Below, piece after piece: positions 26,127 through 35,145 of a DNA stretch of 64,000 bases. This stretch comes from CAYLLT01 sp964591605. Lineage in GTDB: Bacteria; Planctomycetota; Phycisphaerae; UBA1845; PWPN01. Both the position numbers and the translations under genes were made by a program. Position 1 is the first letter of the stretch, and every line of letters begins with the position of its first letter. The DNA is taken from the NCBI GenBank assembly GCA_964591605.1, contig CAZQEN010000001.1:12517-76516 (forward strand), read 5' to 3'. A model generated the notes under the pieces. That model made no database searches. It worked only from the letters and a program-made list of their open reading frames with translations, and was not told where the DNA came from.

Positions 26127-28238
26127 TTACGGGTGGTTGCTCACGATCTCGAGCTGGCCACCCGCCCCCGCGGCCGCATAACAGGCACGGACCCGTGTCT
26201 GCAGCGGGTTGGGGGCGTCGATGAGGGTCAGCGGGCGGGGGGCGAGGAGGCCGAGCATGTCGGGGACGTCGGCTGCGCGCAGCAGGTTGAGGAACTGCGG
26301 TGCGGCGGGGTCCATGTGCGTGGTGGGGGGGTTGACGAGGATGATGCGCTGGATGGCGGGCTCGAGCAGCGCGGCGTAGGCCGCCAGGATGCCCGCCGGA
26401 CCCTGGCCGGTGACCACCAGTTCACTCTCGGGATACCGCCTGTGCAGATACGCGGCGGCGGCGGCGATGTCGCGCACGCGGCCGGCATCGACCGTGGTGC
26501 CGATCAGCGCGCAGGCCCGCTCCACGCGGTTGGGCGGAGCTTTGCGGCCCCAGCGGGTCTCACCGACGCCGCGGGGCTGGCAGAAATAGATGGAATCGTC
26601 GGCGCGCGTGACGCGTTTGAGCCATGCGGATGAGGTGGGCGACTGGGCATCGTCTTCCAGGCTGACCCTCAGCAGCAGGCGACGCCCCGCGGCCGGGAGC
26701 ATGTCATTCTGCGTCAGCAGTCGCAGCTCGATGCCGGGCTCTGAGGTGAAACGGCCGGAACCCGGCGGCCCTACCGGCTCGGCGGGGGGGGGAGGCTCGG
26801 TCAGCGCGGACAGCCGCATGCGATCGAGCGCCTTGAGCAGATCGCTGCGCCAGGAGTCGAAGCCACCCTCAGCGGGCGGCGGGCTTGCGGCCGCGGGCAC
26901 GAAACGCTCGTCGATGCTCGTGTTGAGCTGGTCCGCGGGCAGGGCGCCTTCGGCGAACACTCTGAGCATCGGCGGGGGGATCGGGAATGAGCTTGTGTCG
27001 TTTCGATCCTCCTCCAGATCCTGCTCGCTGTCGCGCACGATGGAAGGATCGCCCTTCAGGTGCGTGTTGAGGAATCGATAGACGGCCTGTCGGATGTCCT
27101 GACGGTAGGCATGGTCGCCCGTACTGACGACGGTGTCGAACAGGTCGCCCGCGCCGAGCCGGCCGTAGAAGCGTTCGAGGCGGTTGGCGACGCGTTCGTT
27201 GGCGTCGAGGGGGAAGAGGCGGTCCTGATCGCTGTTGACGAAGAGCATCGGGCGCGGGGCGATGAGTGCGGCGATGCGGGTCCATGGCCAACGGCACGCG
27301 TTGTGGAGGAACATGCAGTCGCAGTGCACGTCGGTCTTCTGATCGGCGACGTACGCCTGGAGATCGGCCATTCCGCTGACGGGGACGGCGACTTTGACGC
27401 GCTCGTCGGCCGCGGCGATCCACATGGTGTACGCGCCGCCGCCGCTGATGCCCGTGACGGCGATCCGCTCGCCGTCGACGTCCGGCCGGGTGAGCAGATA
27501 GTCGATGGCCCGGATGCCGTTCCAGCATTCGACGGCGGCGGGGGAATAGCCCCGCGAGAGCCACCAGGAGCGGCCTTCGCTGTAAAGACCGCGATGCATG
27601 CCCTTGATCTCGCCGCGTTCGAGCGTGTCGATGAGCAGGGCAACGTAGCCGTGCCGGGCGAGCCAGATTCCGTGGGACTGGTAGCCGGCTTTCACGCCCT
27701 CCGGTCCACGGTAGCCATGGCCGCAGACGTAGAGCACCGCGGGCGGCTTCCGGCCGGGGTCGATGCGGGTGGGGCGGTAGAGGTTTCCGGTGACATACAG
27801 GTGCGGCAGGCTCTGGAAGTGCAGTTTCTCGACGGTGAAGCCTTCGCGATCCAGCGAGCCGGTCACCGCGGCGTGCAGAGGCGAGCGCTGCGGCATGGGC
27901 GAGAGGCCGAGCATGAAGAGGAATTGTTCGCGCCACCGGGCCCGCTGGTCGTCCCAGGTCGCCGGGTCGGGCAGCTCCTCGTCGAAGCGGCGATCGAGCT
28001 CGATGGCCTGCTTCGAGAGAAAGGTCTGGATGGCGGCATCGCCGGGTTGGGGCGGTTCGGGAAGCTTCTGGGGGTTGGCGGCCGCCGGCCTGGAGGCGGG
28101 CGGGGCCGCCGTGACGCAAGGGGGGATAAACCACTGAGACACGGAGATCACGGAGAGAAGTAACGCACATCCGATGAACCCGGCAGGGGCAGGTTGTGCG
28201 GCCACGCTGTTTGCATTATCTGCTCTCATTGTCTTCAT
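26127..28238 (-). CDS. Tandem alpha/beta-hydrolase, acetylxylan-esterase-like, exported (703 aa)
   Basis: Predicted exported carbohydrate esterase. ATG 28238 is chosen over a longer frame because GCGGAG lies just upstream, a signal-like hydrophobic segment follows (IGCALLLSVISVSQWF), and this start falls 38 bp after the preceding stop. The first alpha/beta-hydrolase domain (about residues 60-400) has nucleophile elbow VTGISGGGAYTMW, an acid in FVNSDQDRLFPLD and a His in STGDHAYRQD. A second, C-terminal hydrolase-like domain (about 500-703) has GQGPAGI where the GxSxG elbow should be and so lacks the Ser, suggesting a non-catalytic partner domain. It is the last gene of a five-gene operon with the PmoA/CBM9 gene upstream. 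Confidence 0.8.
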   Translation of the reverse strand: MKTMRADNANSVAAQPAPAGFIGCALLLSVISVSQWFIPPCVTAAPPASRPAAANPQKLPEPPQPGDAAIQTFLSKQAIELDRRFDEELPDPATWDDQRARWREQFLFMLGLSPMPQRSPLHAAVTGSLDREGFTVEKLHFQSLPHLYVTGNLYRPTRIDPGRKPPAVLYVCGHGYRGPEGVKAGYQSHGIWLARHGYVALLIDTLERGEIKGMHRGLYSEGRSWWLSRGYSPAAVECWNGIRAIDYLLTRPDVDGERIAVTGISGGGAYTMWIAAADERVKVAVPVSGMADLQAYVADQKTDVHCDCMFLHNACRWPWTRIAALIAPRPMLFVNSDQDRLFPLDANERVANRLERFYGRLGAGDLFDTVVSTGDHAYRQDIRQAVYRFLNTHLKGDPSIVRDSEQDLEEDRNDTSSFPIPPPMLRVFAEGALPADQLNTSIDERFVPAAASPPPAEGGFDSWRSDLLKALDRMRLSALTEPPPPAEPVGPPGSGRFTSEPGIELRLLTQNDMLPAAGRRLLLRVSLEDDAQSPTSSAWLKRVTRADDSIYFCQPRGVGETRWGRKAPPNRVERACALIGTTVDAGRVRDIAAAAAYLHRRYPESELVVTGQGPAGILAAYAALLEPAIQRIILVNPPTTHMDPAAPQFLNLLRAADVPDMLGLLAPRPLTLIDAPNPLQTRVRACYAAAGAGGQLEIVSNHP

Positions 28239-28276
28239 GTTCTCCGCTACCTGCTGGTCTGTTTTGCCTACCGGTC

Positions 28277-29899
28277 TCAATCTTCGATCAGCAGCCAGCC
28301 GAGGGAGGCGGGCACGTGGAAATCGGGCTCGGGCGTTTTGGGATCGACCCAACTGATCCAGTCCTCGATGGGCGGGGGGCCGTCGAGCCTGCGGCCGAGC
28401 ATGTGCTTGCTCGGCGGGGCGGGCCGGCCGCTGCGGTCGTGGCTGAACTCGGCGCGGTACAAGCCGCAGCGGATGCGTGAGCCGGATTTCAACCGCCCGA
28501 AGCCGAGTTTCTCGAAACTGGCCTGCGGGATGCGGCCTTCGACGACGTAACCCTGCTCGATCGGGGAGGCCGTGGCCTCGAAACCCTCCCACTTCCATTT
28601 CGTATCGAACTTTCGATAGAACGCGCCGCTGTATTCCAGGAAGCGTCCTCGGGAGTCGATTTCGACGCTGTAATACTCCTTCAGTGCGTCGTCGCGGGAG
28701 AGAATCATCTCCACGCGGTCCTCGAACACGATGTCTTCCTTGTCGCGGATCTGGTCGAGAACGACGATGTCGGGGTCTGTCGCGCGATAGGTGAAATAGA
28801 GGTAGTGATCGTCGCAGAGGGCGCGGAATTCGGTGGGCGGTGCGGCCACGGATTTCCAGGGGAAGGAGAAGCGTTTCTCGACGGCGGCCTGCGACCAGGC
28901 GGACTCAGTGGGACGGCCGTCGAGGGTGATTTCCGCCTGCCGCAAGTATCGCGCGCGGTAGGTGTGGCGCCAGTCGCCGGCGAGACGGTCGATGTCTTTG
29001 GCGGGCACCTCGCCGTCGCAGGCGACCATGCGATAACGCAGCATAAGCGGCTGGTCAGGCTTGAAGACGACGGAGCCGAGGGCGGTAATGCAGGGGTTGA
29101 TCATCCAGACCGCGCGGTTGTTGTGCCATCGGGTCCGCGGGTTGTCGGGGTGATCGATCACGGCCAGGCCCACGCTGTTTCCCGCGGACGGTTTGAGCGA
29201 GAGAGCGTACCAGTCGGCGGAGGGCCAGTCGGTCTCGGGTTTGAGGTGATGCGGATCGGGCAACGTGACGACGCCTTTGGCATCCAGGATCGTGAACGTG
29301 CCGTCCTTGCGGGAGCGGACGCAGAATCCGCCGAATGCGGATGGATCCAGCAGGACTTCGGTTCGCGGGGTCAGGCGCGTGCTCCAGTCGATGACATAGA
29401 GCGCTCCTTCCCGCCGGGCGGAAATGCGGAGTTGTTCGTCGATCATCACCTCGCCTTCGACCATCCATTCGTTACGGATTGCGAGCGTGGCGTGATCCGC
29501 GTCGGCCGACGCGAGTTTCACGCTGCGGTTCTCGATGATGCGATCCTTCGTCGGCGCATACTGACCCCAGCCCCAGAAGTCGGCGTCTTTGGCGCCGTGC
29601 ATCGCGAACCATCCGAGGAATGCGCCGCGATGATGGCGGTGATCGTCGGGCGCCAGATCGGTGACGACCTGGCCGGCGGGGGTGTAGATCGGGTGCAGGA
29701 AGCAGGCGCTGTTGGCACTGAGCTTACTGTCGGCGGGATTCTTCGTGACGTAGCGCAGGACGGGCTTGCCGTCGGGGGTCTTGAGGAGAACGGCGCCGTC
29801 CTGCTGATCGAGTGTGAAGCTTGATTGCGCGGCGGCGAATGCCGGGCTGAGCAGGAGGATCAGGACGCTGGACATCAGGCCGTGGGTTTTTCGATGCAT
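28277..29899 (-). CDS. PmoA-like (DUF6807) protein with CBM9-type domain, exported (540 aa)
   Basis: Exported protein (signal SSVLILLLSPAFAAAQ). Residues about 25-310 match the DUF6807/PmoA family, named for methane oxygenase by annotation history but here found in carbohydrate loci: DDHRHHRGAFLGWFAM is the typical His cluster and AFGGFCVRS a second landmark. Residues about 325-500 form a CBM9-like sugar-binding domain (ITLDGRPTESAWSQA, DDHYLYFTYRATDPD, VEMILSRDDALKEYYSVEID). The ribosome site GGGAG precedes the ATG. It is co-directional with the esterase (38-bp gap) and the SIS gene (45-bp gap). A role in binding or processing an exported glycan is likely; the reaction is unknown. Confidence 0.75.
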   Translation of the reverse strand: MHRKTHGLMSSVLILLLSPAFAAAQSSFTLDQQDGAVLLKTPDGKPVLRYVTKNPADSKLSANSACFLHPIYTPAGQVVTDLAPDDHRHHRGAFLGWFAMHGAKDADFWGWGQYAPTKDRIIENRSVKLASADADHATLAIRNEWMVEGEVMIDEQLRISARREGALYVIDWSTRLTPRTEVLLDPSAFGGFCVRSRKDGTFTILDAKGVVTLPDPHHLKPETDWPSADWYALSLKPSAGNSVGLAVIDHPDNPRTRWHNNRAVWMINPCITALGSVVFKPDQPLMLRYRMVACDGEVPAKDIDRLAGDWRHTYRARYLRQAEITLDGRPTESAWSQAAVEKRFSFPWKSVAAPPTEFRALCDDHYLYFTYRATDPDIVVLDQIRDKEDIVFEDRVEMILSRDDALKEYYSVEIDSRGRFLEYSGAFYRKFDTKWKWEGFEATASPIEQGYVVEGRIPQASFEKLGFGRLKSGSRIRCGLYRAEFSHDRSGRPAPPSKHMLGRRLDGPPPIEDWISWVDPKTPEPDFHVPASLGWLLIED

Positions 29900-29944
29900 G
29901 TGTGACTCCCTGGGTCCCGCGACTCGATGTCGAGTGGTGCGGGA

Positions 29945-30706
29945 TTACAAGTACTTGACCCGCAGGCCGTAGCGGGTCCAGAGGCGCTGGTTGGCGACGC
30001 CGAAGTCGGGGGTGTTGATGCTCCGGATGACGGGCGGGTCGGCGCCGGCGTCCAGGAGCATCTTGACGGTCGTGGCGAACATCGCGTGCAGGGCGAAGCT
30101 CAGAAGCACGCCGCTGCTCGGGGCCACAGGAAAGATGCAGCCCTCGAAGCGGAGAATCGCGTCGCCCATGGGCATCGGCACGTCGATCAGGACTTCGGGC
30201 TCGCACTCCTCGGCGTTGCGTTTCGAGGGATGGCGGCTGGGGTGTTCTTTGGGGATCTCCTTTGCGCACGCGGTGGATGTGAGCAGAATGGCCCGCAGTC
30301 GCCTGGTTTTCGCCTGGAGCAAGGTTTCGATCGTGAAGCCGTTCATGCCGTAGAGGTTGGCGACGATGATCGGGTCGCCCGGCTGGAGAGGATGCATGTC
30401 CAGAAGGGCGGCCACCGGTTCGGGCCGCCGCTCCTGGTCGGTGATGTAGCGAACGCCGCTCTCCATCGGCAGGGCAAAGATCGGATTGACGTTGGCCAGG
30501 CCGCCGGCCCGGAAGAAACCGTCTTCGGCGGCGAGGCGTGAGTGCACGCCGGTGCCGATGAGGTGGATGAGGCGGTCCTCGCGCGTGGCGTCGGCGAGGA
30601 TGCGGGCGGCCTGCTCGATGCGCTCGAGTTGGGTCCGCTCGATGTGGTCCATGAGGGCCTGGAGCCGCGTGTGGTACTCGTGGACGACCTGCGATGCCGT
30701 GCTCAT
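29945..30706 (-). CDS. SIS-domain sugar isomerase-family protein, UPF0309-like (253 aa)
   Basis: Cytoplasmic phosphosugar-binding SIS fold. The conserved start of the fold is seen in DRLIHLIGTGVHSRLAAEDGFFRAGG near residue 45 (sugar-phosphate loop GTGxHS) and a second strand in GDPIIVANLYGMNG near 108. UPF0309 proteins have this size and layout; they are thought to bind or isomerise phosphosugars, but substrate is not known. The stop of the upstream lipoprotein gene lies 3 bp away and GGGAGGGTGA spans that junction as ribosome site, so the two are tightly coupled. Probably handles a sugar phosphate made from what the operon imports. Confidence 0.75.
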   Translation of the reverse strand: MSTASQVVHEYHTRLQALMDHIERTQLERIEQAARILADATREDRLIHLIGTGVHSRLAAEDGFFRAGGLANVNPIFALPMESGVRYITDQERRPEPVAALLDMHPLQPGDPIIVANLYGMNGFTIETLLQAKTRRLRAILLTSTACAKEIPKEHPSRHPSKRNAEECEPEVLIDVPMPMGDAILRFEGCIFPVAPSSGVLLSFALHAMFATTVKMLLDAGADPPVIRSINTPDFGVANQRLWTRYGLRVKYL

Positions 30707-30709
30707 GCG

Positions 30710-31876
30710 TCACCCTCCCGAAAAAACGCGTCCCTCGGTGATCGAGCCGGGGGCGAGCCGCTCGGCGTACGACATCATGCCCCAGGTCATCACTTCCCAG
30801 ATCATCAGGCGCGAGACGTTCGGCGTACCGCCATCGAGGAGCAGTCTGCGGATGTAGCGCAGCTCCTCGTCGGCCGGGGCGATGAGGCCGCCGCAACGGT
30901 TCGGAGCATACCGGGCAAAGGCGTACATGAGCGAGGGCATGGCGGCCATGTCGACGTTTTTCTCGGTGTAATCGGGCACCGGGGCTCCGCGGCTTTTCTG
31001 GTTGCGGCTCAGCCAGTCCGCGGCCGCATCAAACTGGTCCAGAATGCGGGTTCGCGTCGTCGAATCGAGGTTCTCGAGACGGATACCCGTGGCGTAGTAG
31101 TCGAAGCAGTAGAAAATCGTGCCCGAGGGGCGCTGTTCGAAGGTGATCGGCTTCAACTGTCTGAAATCGTGGCCGGCCAGCCATCTCACGCCGCGCAGAC
31201 CCACCAGTCCGTACCGCTCCTCGCCGGTCGCCCGGTGCATGAGCAGGGCGAGCTTGCCGACCGTCGCGGTGGAGCACCACCACGGGCCGGCGTACTCGGG
31301 CCAGAGGCCGTTGCTGATGCCGCCCTCGGACTTGACATAGTTGTCCATGACGAGCGTCAGGAAGGAGCGCACGGAGGCGAGGTACCGATCGCGCTCAGCT
31401 CCCTCGCAGCGCAGCGCCGTCGCCAGGACGCCCATGCCGACGGTGCCGCTGTCAGCGGCGTTCCATTGCCCGCTGTTTTCGCCGGGGGCACGGGAATGGT
31501 TCATGTAATACGCACCGGCGGGGATCATGCGGGCCTGGCAGTCGCGTGCCCACTCCGCCCAGTGCCGGCAGGCGTCGAGATAACGGCGCTCGCCGGTCAG
31601 GTCATAGGCGACGGCCAGGGCCCGCACCGCGTGGGCATCCTCGAAGGCCGGCATGTGGTGGGTGGCCGGATTGTCGTAGCCACGCTCGAAGACCCGGAAC
31701 GCTTCGTAGGGCTTCTGCAGATCGGCGCTGGCCAGATCGCAGAACTGCAGGAAGGTCGTGCGGAACTCGGCCGGCACGTCGGCGGGGGCTTTGGCAAGAG
31801 GCGTCGTGGCGCAGCCGCTCATCAGGAACAGCATGGAGGCCATCGACAGGTGGGCGACTTTGGAAGCGTTCGGCAA
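30710..31876 (-). CDS. Predicted lipoprotein with helical-toroid glycosidase-like fold (388 aa)
   Basis: Starts with TTG (31876) behind AGGAG at 7-nt spacing. The N-terminus MASMLFLMSGC carries a lipobox, so the protein is probably lipid anchored. The remainder is alpha-helical and rich in Trp, Tyr and His, with repeated helix-pair patterns (AFEDAHAVRALAVAYDLTGE, GLRGVRWLAG, DAAADWLSRNQKSRG), which suggests an (alpha/alpha)6 toroid like glycan hydrolases or lyases. I cannot name a family or catalytic residues. It lies between the sugar-binding lipoprotein and the SIS protein in the same operon, so action on the same glycan is inferred. Confidence 0.6.
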   Translation of the reverse strand: MPNASKVAHLSMASMLFLMSGCATTPLAKAPADVPAEFRTTFLQFCDLASADLQKPYEAFRVFERGYDNPATHHMPAFEDAHAVRALAVAYDLTGERRYLDACRHWAEWARDCQARMIPAGAYYMNHSRAPGENSGQWNAADSGTVGMGVLATALRCEGAERDRYLASVRSFLTLVMDNYVKSEGGISNGLWPEYAGPWWCSTATVGKLALLMHRATGEERYGLVGLRGVRWLAGHDFRQLKPITFEQRPSGTIFYCFDYYATGIRLENLDSTTRTRILDQFDAAADWLSRNQKSRGAPVPDYTEKNVDMAAMPSLMYAFARYAPNRCGGLIAPADEELRYIRRLLLDGGTPNVSRLMIWEVMTWGMMSYAERLAPGSITEGRVFSGG

Positions 31877-31934
31877 GGTGAGACTCCTGTGCGAGGCAGG
31901 GACGGGCTCGGCGCGGCCGGCCGGGGTGAGTTCA

Positions 31935-33017
31935 TCACCGCAGGTAACGGTCGATCGGCGGCGACAGCAGCTCGCGAGTCCGCGGCTCGTTCATGTTCTC
32001 GGGCGTTGCGATGGTGCAGCCGGTATCGATCTGAGACGGCACGGACTCGCCGCGGAGATACGCCGCGAGCGTCTTGACCCCCATGTAGCCGATGTTGAGC
32101 GGGTCCTGCAGGACCAGACCACTGATCTCGCCCGCGGCCAGGGCGGCGATGAGTTTTTCGGAACTGTCGAAGCCGACGAGCTTGACCTTGCCCGCCTTGC
32201 CGGAGCTCTGGAGGGCGCGGAGCATGCCGAAGGTGGTCGACTCGTTGGGGCAGAACACGGCGTCGACGTCGGGGAAGCGCTGCAGCAGGCTCTCGCCCTT
32301 GTTCTGGGCCAGTTCGGCGGTCGCACCGCCGTACTGATCGGACGAGAGGATGCGGACGCCGGGGAATTCGCGGCTGATGGTGTCGAGGAATCCCTTTTCG
32401 CGCCGGGTGGTGCCGACGAAACCCACCGCGCAGCGCAGGAGGATCGCGCTGCCCTGGCCCTTGAGGATCTCTCCGAGCCGGCGTGCCCCCAGGCAGCCTC
32501 CCTGATAGCTGTTCGTGGCGACCTGGCTGGCAAAGTCCGTGCACACCTGGGCATCGAGGTCGCTGTCGAGCACCACCACGCTGATGTCCGCGCGGACGGC
32601 GTCGCGGACCGGCCGCACGAGGGCGACATTGTCGAGCGGAGCGATGGCGATGCCGGAGACGCCGACGTTGATGAAGTTTTCGAGGACGCTGATCTGGCCC
32701 TCGCGGTCGTCTTCGCGGATGGGACCTTTCCAGATGATCTGCACGCCCTTGAGTTCCTGCTCGGCCTTGACCGCGCCGGCGTGGATGGCTTTCCAGAATT
32801 CGTGCGTGCTGCCCATGGGGATGACCGCGATGGTGAGGCTGTCGGGATTCCGGACCGGCTCGCGGCGGCATTGCGTCGGTGCGCCGGCTGATGCGGGGCC
32901 CGTCGAGGCGGATACGGGCATGGTTTTGGGGCTGCTGCCCGAGCCGCCGGAGCCGCCGCAGCCTCCGAGGCCGGCCAGGAGGGCCAGGCACGTCAGTATC
33001 GGGATTGATCGTCTCAC
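31935..33017 (-). CDS. Ribose-type ABC transporter substrate-binding lipoprotein (360 aa)
   Basis: Periplasmic sugar-binding protein of the Peripla_BP_4/RbsB type. GTG 33017 gives a short Arg-Arg start, a hydrophobic stretch ITPCLALLAG-like in pattern and lipobox LGGC, whereas longer frames would bury the signal. Typical two-lobe landmarks are IAVIPMGSTHEFWKAIHAGA near residue 45, GIAIAPLDNVALVRPV near 110, and FCPNESTTFGMLRAL near 250. No permease or ATPase gene is present nearby, so the partner transporter is encoded elsewhere or the protein acts as a sensor. It is the first gene of the minus-strand sugar operon and is divergent from the lyxose-isomerase-like gene. Confidence 0.85.
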   Translation of the reverse strand: MRRSIPILTCLALLAGLGGCGGSGGSGSSPKTMPVSASTGPASAGAPTQCRREPVRNPDSLTIAVIPMGSTHEFWKAIHAGAVKAEQELKGVQIIWKGPIREDDREGQISVLENFINVGVSGIAIAPLDNVALVRPVRDAVRADISVVVLDSDLDAQVCTDFASQVATNSYQGGCLGARRLGEILKGQGSAILLRCAVGFVGTTRREKGFLDTISREFPGVRILSSDQYGGATAELAQNKGESLLQRFPDVDAVFCPNESTTFGMLRALQSSGKAGKVKLVGFDSSEKLIAALAAGEISGLVLQDPLNIGYMGVKTLAAYLRGESVPSQIDTGCTIATPENMNEPRTRELLSPPIDRYLR

Positions 33018-33106
33018 GCGGACAAGGTACTGTCGGGAGCGAAACCGGGCAAGCCGGTCTTGTTGAAGCGTTTTTTTCGGGTTCGTGACAGAATCGGCGG
33101 GGTGGG

Positions 33107-33163
33107 CACGCACGGGCAACGTCGGCTTCGCTCATCGAAGCCGACGCTGCCCATGCCACCCCC
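33107..33163. repeat. Large inverted repeat in the divergent promoter region
   Basis: ggggtgggca...gggca-ac-gtcggcttcg (to 33130), loop ctcat, cgaagccgac-gc-tgccc...ccacccc. The inner 10-bp arms are perfect (33121-33130 with 33136-33145). It sits between the sugar-binding lipoprotein and the cupin gene. Similar units are dispersed in related genomes as far as I recall, so it is more likely a repeat than a dedicated operator. Confidence 0.5.
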
Positions 33164-33210
33164 AGAAAGCAACACCCACACCCATGTGCAGGCAGAAACG
33201 AGAGTGGGAT

Positions 33211-33690
33211 ATGAGTCCACCGCGCTATCCCGATGTCGAGCTCGATGGTCCTGCCCGCCAGACGGCCTTGAAGGCGTGCCTCACGCAGATCGAGCGCTGG
33301 GGGATTCCCGTTCCCACGGACGCGCTGCTCGTGCTGAATTTCGGGCTTGACGAGTTCGAGCGGACGGGGCTGATTGAATTCTGGGTCGCCAACGAGGTGG
33401 ATTCGGGCTACTGCGGGAAGTTCCTGTATCTGGCCGACGGGCAGACCTGCCCCGAGCATCATCACCGCATGAAGCATGAGACGTTTTACATGGTGGCCGG
33501 GCAGGTAAGCATGGTGGCCGACGGCCGCGAGCGACTCATGAGGCCGGGGGACCGGCTGGTCATGCCTCCGGGCGTGCGGCACCGGTTCACGGGGGTCGGT
33601 CCGGCGCTCATCCTCGAAGTGTCGATGCCTTCCATCCGCGGGGATAACTTCTTCGTCGATCCGCGCATTGGAAAGAATGGCGTGCTGTGA
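33211..33690 (+). CDS. D-lyxose isomerase-like cupin (159 aa)
   Basis: Single-domain cupin resembling D-lyxose/D-mannose ketol-isomerases. The metal site is visible: CPEHHHRMKHETFYMVAG (two His and a Glu) near residue 72 and PPGVRHRFTG (His) near 115. The preceding VLNFGLDEFERTGLIEFWV and YCGKFLYLADGQTCPEH stretches are the parts most like that family. ATG 33211 is preferred since upstream codons derive from the palindromic repeat. Convergent with a Gfo/Idh gene 41 bp downstream. Could instead be a non-enzymatic sugar-binding cupin. Confidence 0.6.
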   Translation: MSPPRYPDVELDGPARQTALKACLTQIERWGIPVPTDALLVLNFGLDEFERTGLIEFWVANEVDSGYCGKFLYLADGQTCPEHHHRMKHETFYMVAGQVSMVADGRERLMRPGDRLVMPPGVRHRFTGVGPALILEVSMPSIRGDNFFVDPRIGKNGVL

Positions 33691-33707
33691 GGGGGCACAA
33701 CTGTGGG

Positions 33708-33733
33708 AACCCCTCGCTGGCGCTTCGGGCTCT
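33708..33733. repeat. Short dispersed repeat (aacccctcgct-gcgcttcggg type), copy 1
   Basis: aacccctcgctggcgcttcgggctct lies just past the cupin stop and touches the end of the oxidoreductase gene. A second copy with one changed base is at 39040-39065. Stray translations give NPSLALRAL in both places. Confidence 0.55.
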
Positions 33734-34886
33734 ATGGCGGGGGGGCGATGTCGACGGTCTGTCCGGTGCGCTGGGATTCGAGGGCGGCGGTGAAGAGGCG
33801 ATGGCTCAGCGCGGCCTCGTCGGGCGTGACGCAGGCGGCGAAGCGGCCGGGGGTCTGGCGATGCTCGAGCTCGTAGAGAAACGCCGCCCACATCTGCTGA
33901 ATCGCGTCGGCGAAGCCGAACTCGAAGATCGCGCCGCTGACCGTCCTGTAGGCCGTCTCCATCCCCATATCGATCCATCGCCACGCCTGCTCGCCGCCGC
34001 CGTAGTCGAGCCATTCGAGGCGCCGCGGGTTGCTCGTCGAGAAGCGCACGGAGGTCTTCGTGCCCAGAATCGACACATACCACGTGTTCTTCTCGCCCGG
34101 GGCGATGCGGTGACAGCGGAGCGTCCAGGGGAAGGTCTGGCCGCTCGCCGGATCCTCCATTTCGCACAGGAGCGTGGCGTTGTCCCAGGTCCGGCAGGGG
34201 ACCTTCTCGCCGTTGGGCCCCGGGCGCTCGTGAACGATGTCGCTGAGCACGGCCCGCACGTTGCGCGGCCGCCAGCCGGCGCGAAACGGCACGTGGCAGG
34301 CGTGCATCCCCAGGTCCCCCAGAACGCCGTACTCGCCGTTGAACTCGACGATGCGTTTCCAGTTGATGGATTTGGCGGGATCCAGGTCGCTCGAATGCAG
34401 AAAGCCGGTCTGCACTTCGATGATGCGACCCAGGGCGCCCGCTTCGATCAGCCGGCCAATCCGCTGGACGGCGGGATAAAACGGGAACTGCGAAACGCAC
34501 CGGACGAAGACCTCGGGATGGCGGGCGATGGCGTTCATGATGGCGTCATTGGCTTCGAGGTCCATGCCGAAGGGTTTCTCGCCGAGCAGATGCTTGCCGG
34601 CCTCGATCGCCGCGCAGTAGACCTCGCGGTGGAGATAGTGCGGCACGGCGGCGTAGACGGCCTCGACCTGCGGATTTGCCAGTACTTCCTGGTAATCGCC
34701 GGTGACCTGGGTGAGGCCGGGGAAGTGGCGGCGGAACCAGTCCGAGCCGGCCGGGGTGCGCTTACACAGGGCGACGATCCGGGGTTGAACGTCGATGTCG
34801 AGGAGGTGGCACCACCGGGCGGCGGCGGATGCGAACTCCCGTCCCATGAGACCGCCGCCGATGATGCCGAATCGCACGGTTCGCAT
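33732..34886 (-). CDS. Gfo/Idh/MocA family oxidoreductase (384 aa)
   Basis: NAD(P)-dependent sugar or inositol dehydrogenase type. Rossmann motif FGIIGGGLMGREFA at the N-terminus, then the family EKPFGM motif near residue 107 (catalytic-region Lys) and a C-terminal alpha/beta domain with GVLGDLGMHACHVPF (conserved Asp and His of the catalytic pair, near 192). ATG with GAGG 8 nt upstream. The substrate cannot be predicted. It faces the cupin gene and reads away from the assembly gap, with sugar genes on both sides. Confidence 0.85.
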   Translation of the reverse strand: MRTVRFGIIGGGLMGREFASAAARWCHLLDIDVQPRIVALCKRTPAGSDWFRRHFPGLTQVTGDYQEVLANPQVEAVYAAVPHYLHREVYCAAIEAGKHLLGEKPFGMDLEANDAIMNAIARHPEVFVRCVSQFPFYPAVQRIGRLIEAGALGRIIEVQTGFLHSSDLDPAKSINWKRIVEFNGEYGVLGDLGMHACHVPFRAGWRPRNVRAVLSDIVHERPGPNGEKVPCRTWDNATLLCEMEDPASGQTFPWTLRCHRIAPGEKNTWYVSILGTKTSVRFSTSNPRRLEWLDYGGGEQAWRWIDMGMETAYRTVSGAIFEFGFADAIQQMWAAFLYELEHRQTPGRFAACVTPDEAALSHRLFTAALESQRTGQTVDIAPPP

Positions 34887-35013
34887 ATCATGAGCCTCAT
34901 CGTGCCCGCGGATGGGCGGGTCTGAGTCCGCGCGGCTGCCGCGGCGGCGACCCGCGCATGCCCGGCCGTGGACGGCGCCGCAGGCAGTGGGTCGCCAGCG
35001 TCATGGAGTATAC

Positions 35014-35113
35014 NNNNNNNNNNNNNNNNNNNNNNNNNNNNNNNNNNNNNNNNNNNNNNNNNNNNNNNNNNNNNNNNNNNNNNNNNNNNNNNNNNNNNNN
35101 NNNNNNNNNNNNN
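35014..35113. other. Assembly gap, 100 unknown bases
   Basis: Exactly 100 N, the usual placeholder for a scaffold gap of unknown size. The left edge ends ggagtatac and the right edge begins gtatactcc, which are reverse complements. Genes or regulatory sites between the oxidoreductase and the ceramidase-like gene may be missing. Confidence 0.95.
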
Positions 35114-35145
35114 GTATACTCCCGCGCGGGGTCGCGAGGTGAGAG

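Noticed and set aside
28239..28598. N-terminal extension of the tandem esterase
   Set aside because: It overlaps the end of the PmoA/CBM9 gene and would place the signal peptide inside the protein.
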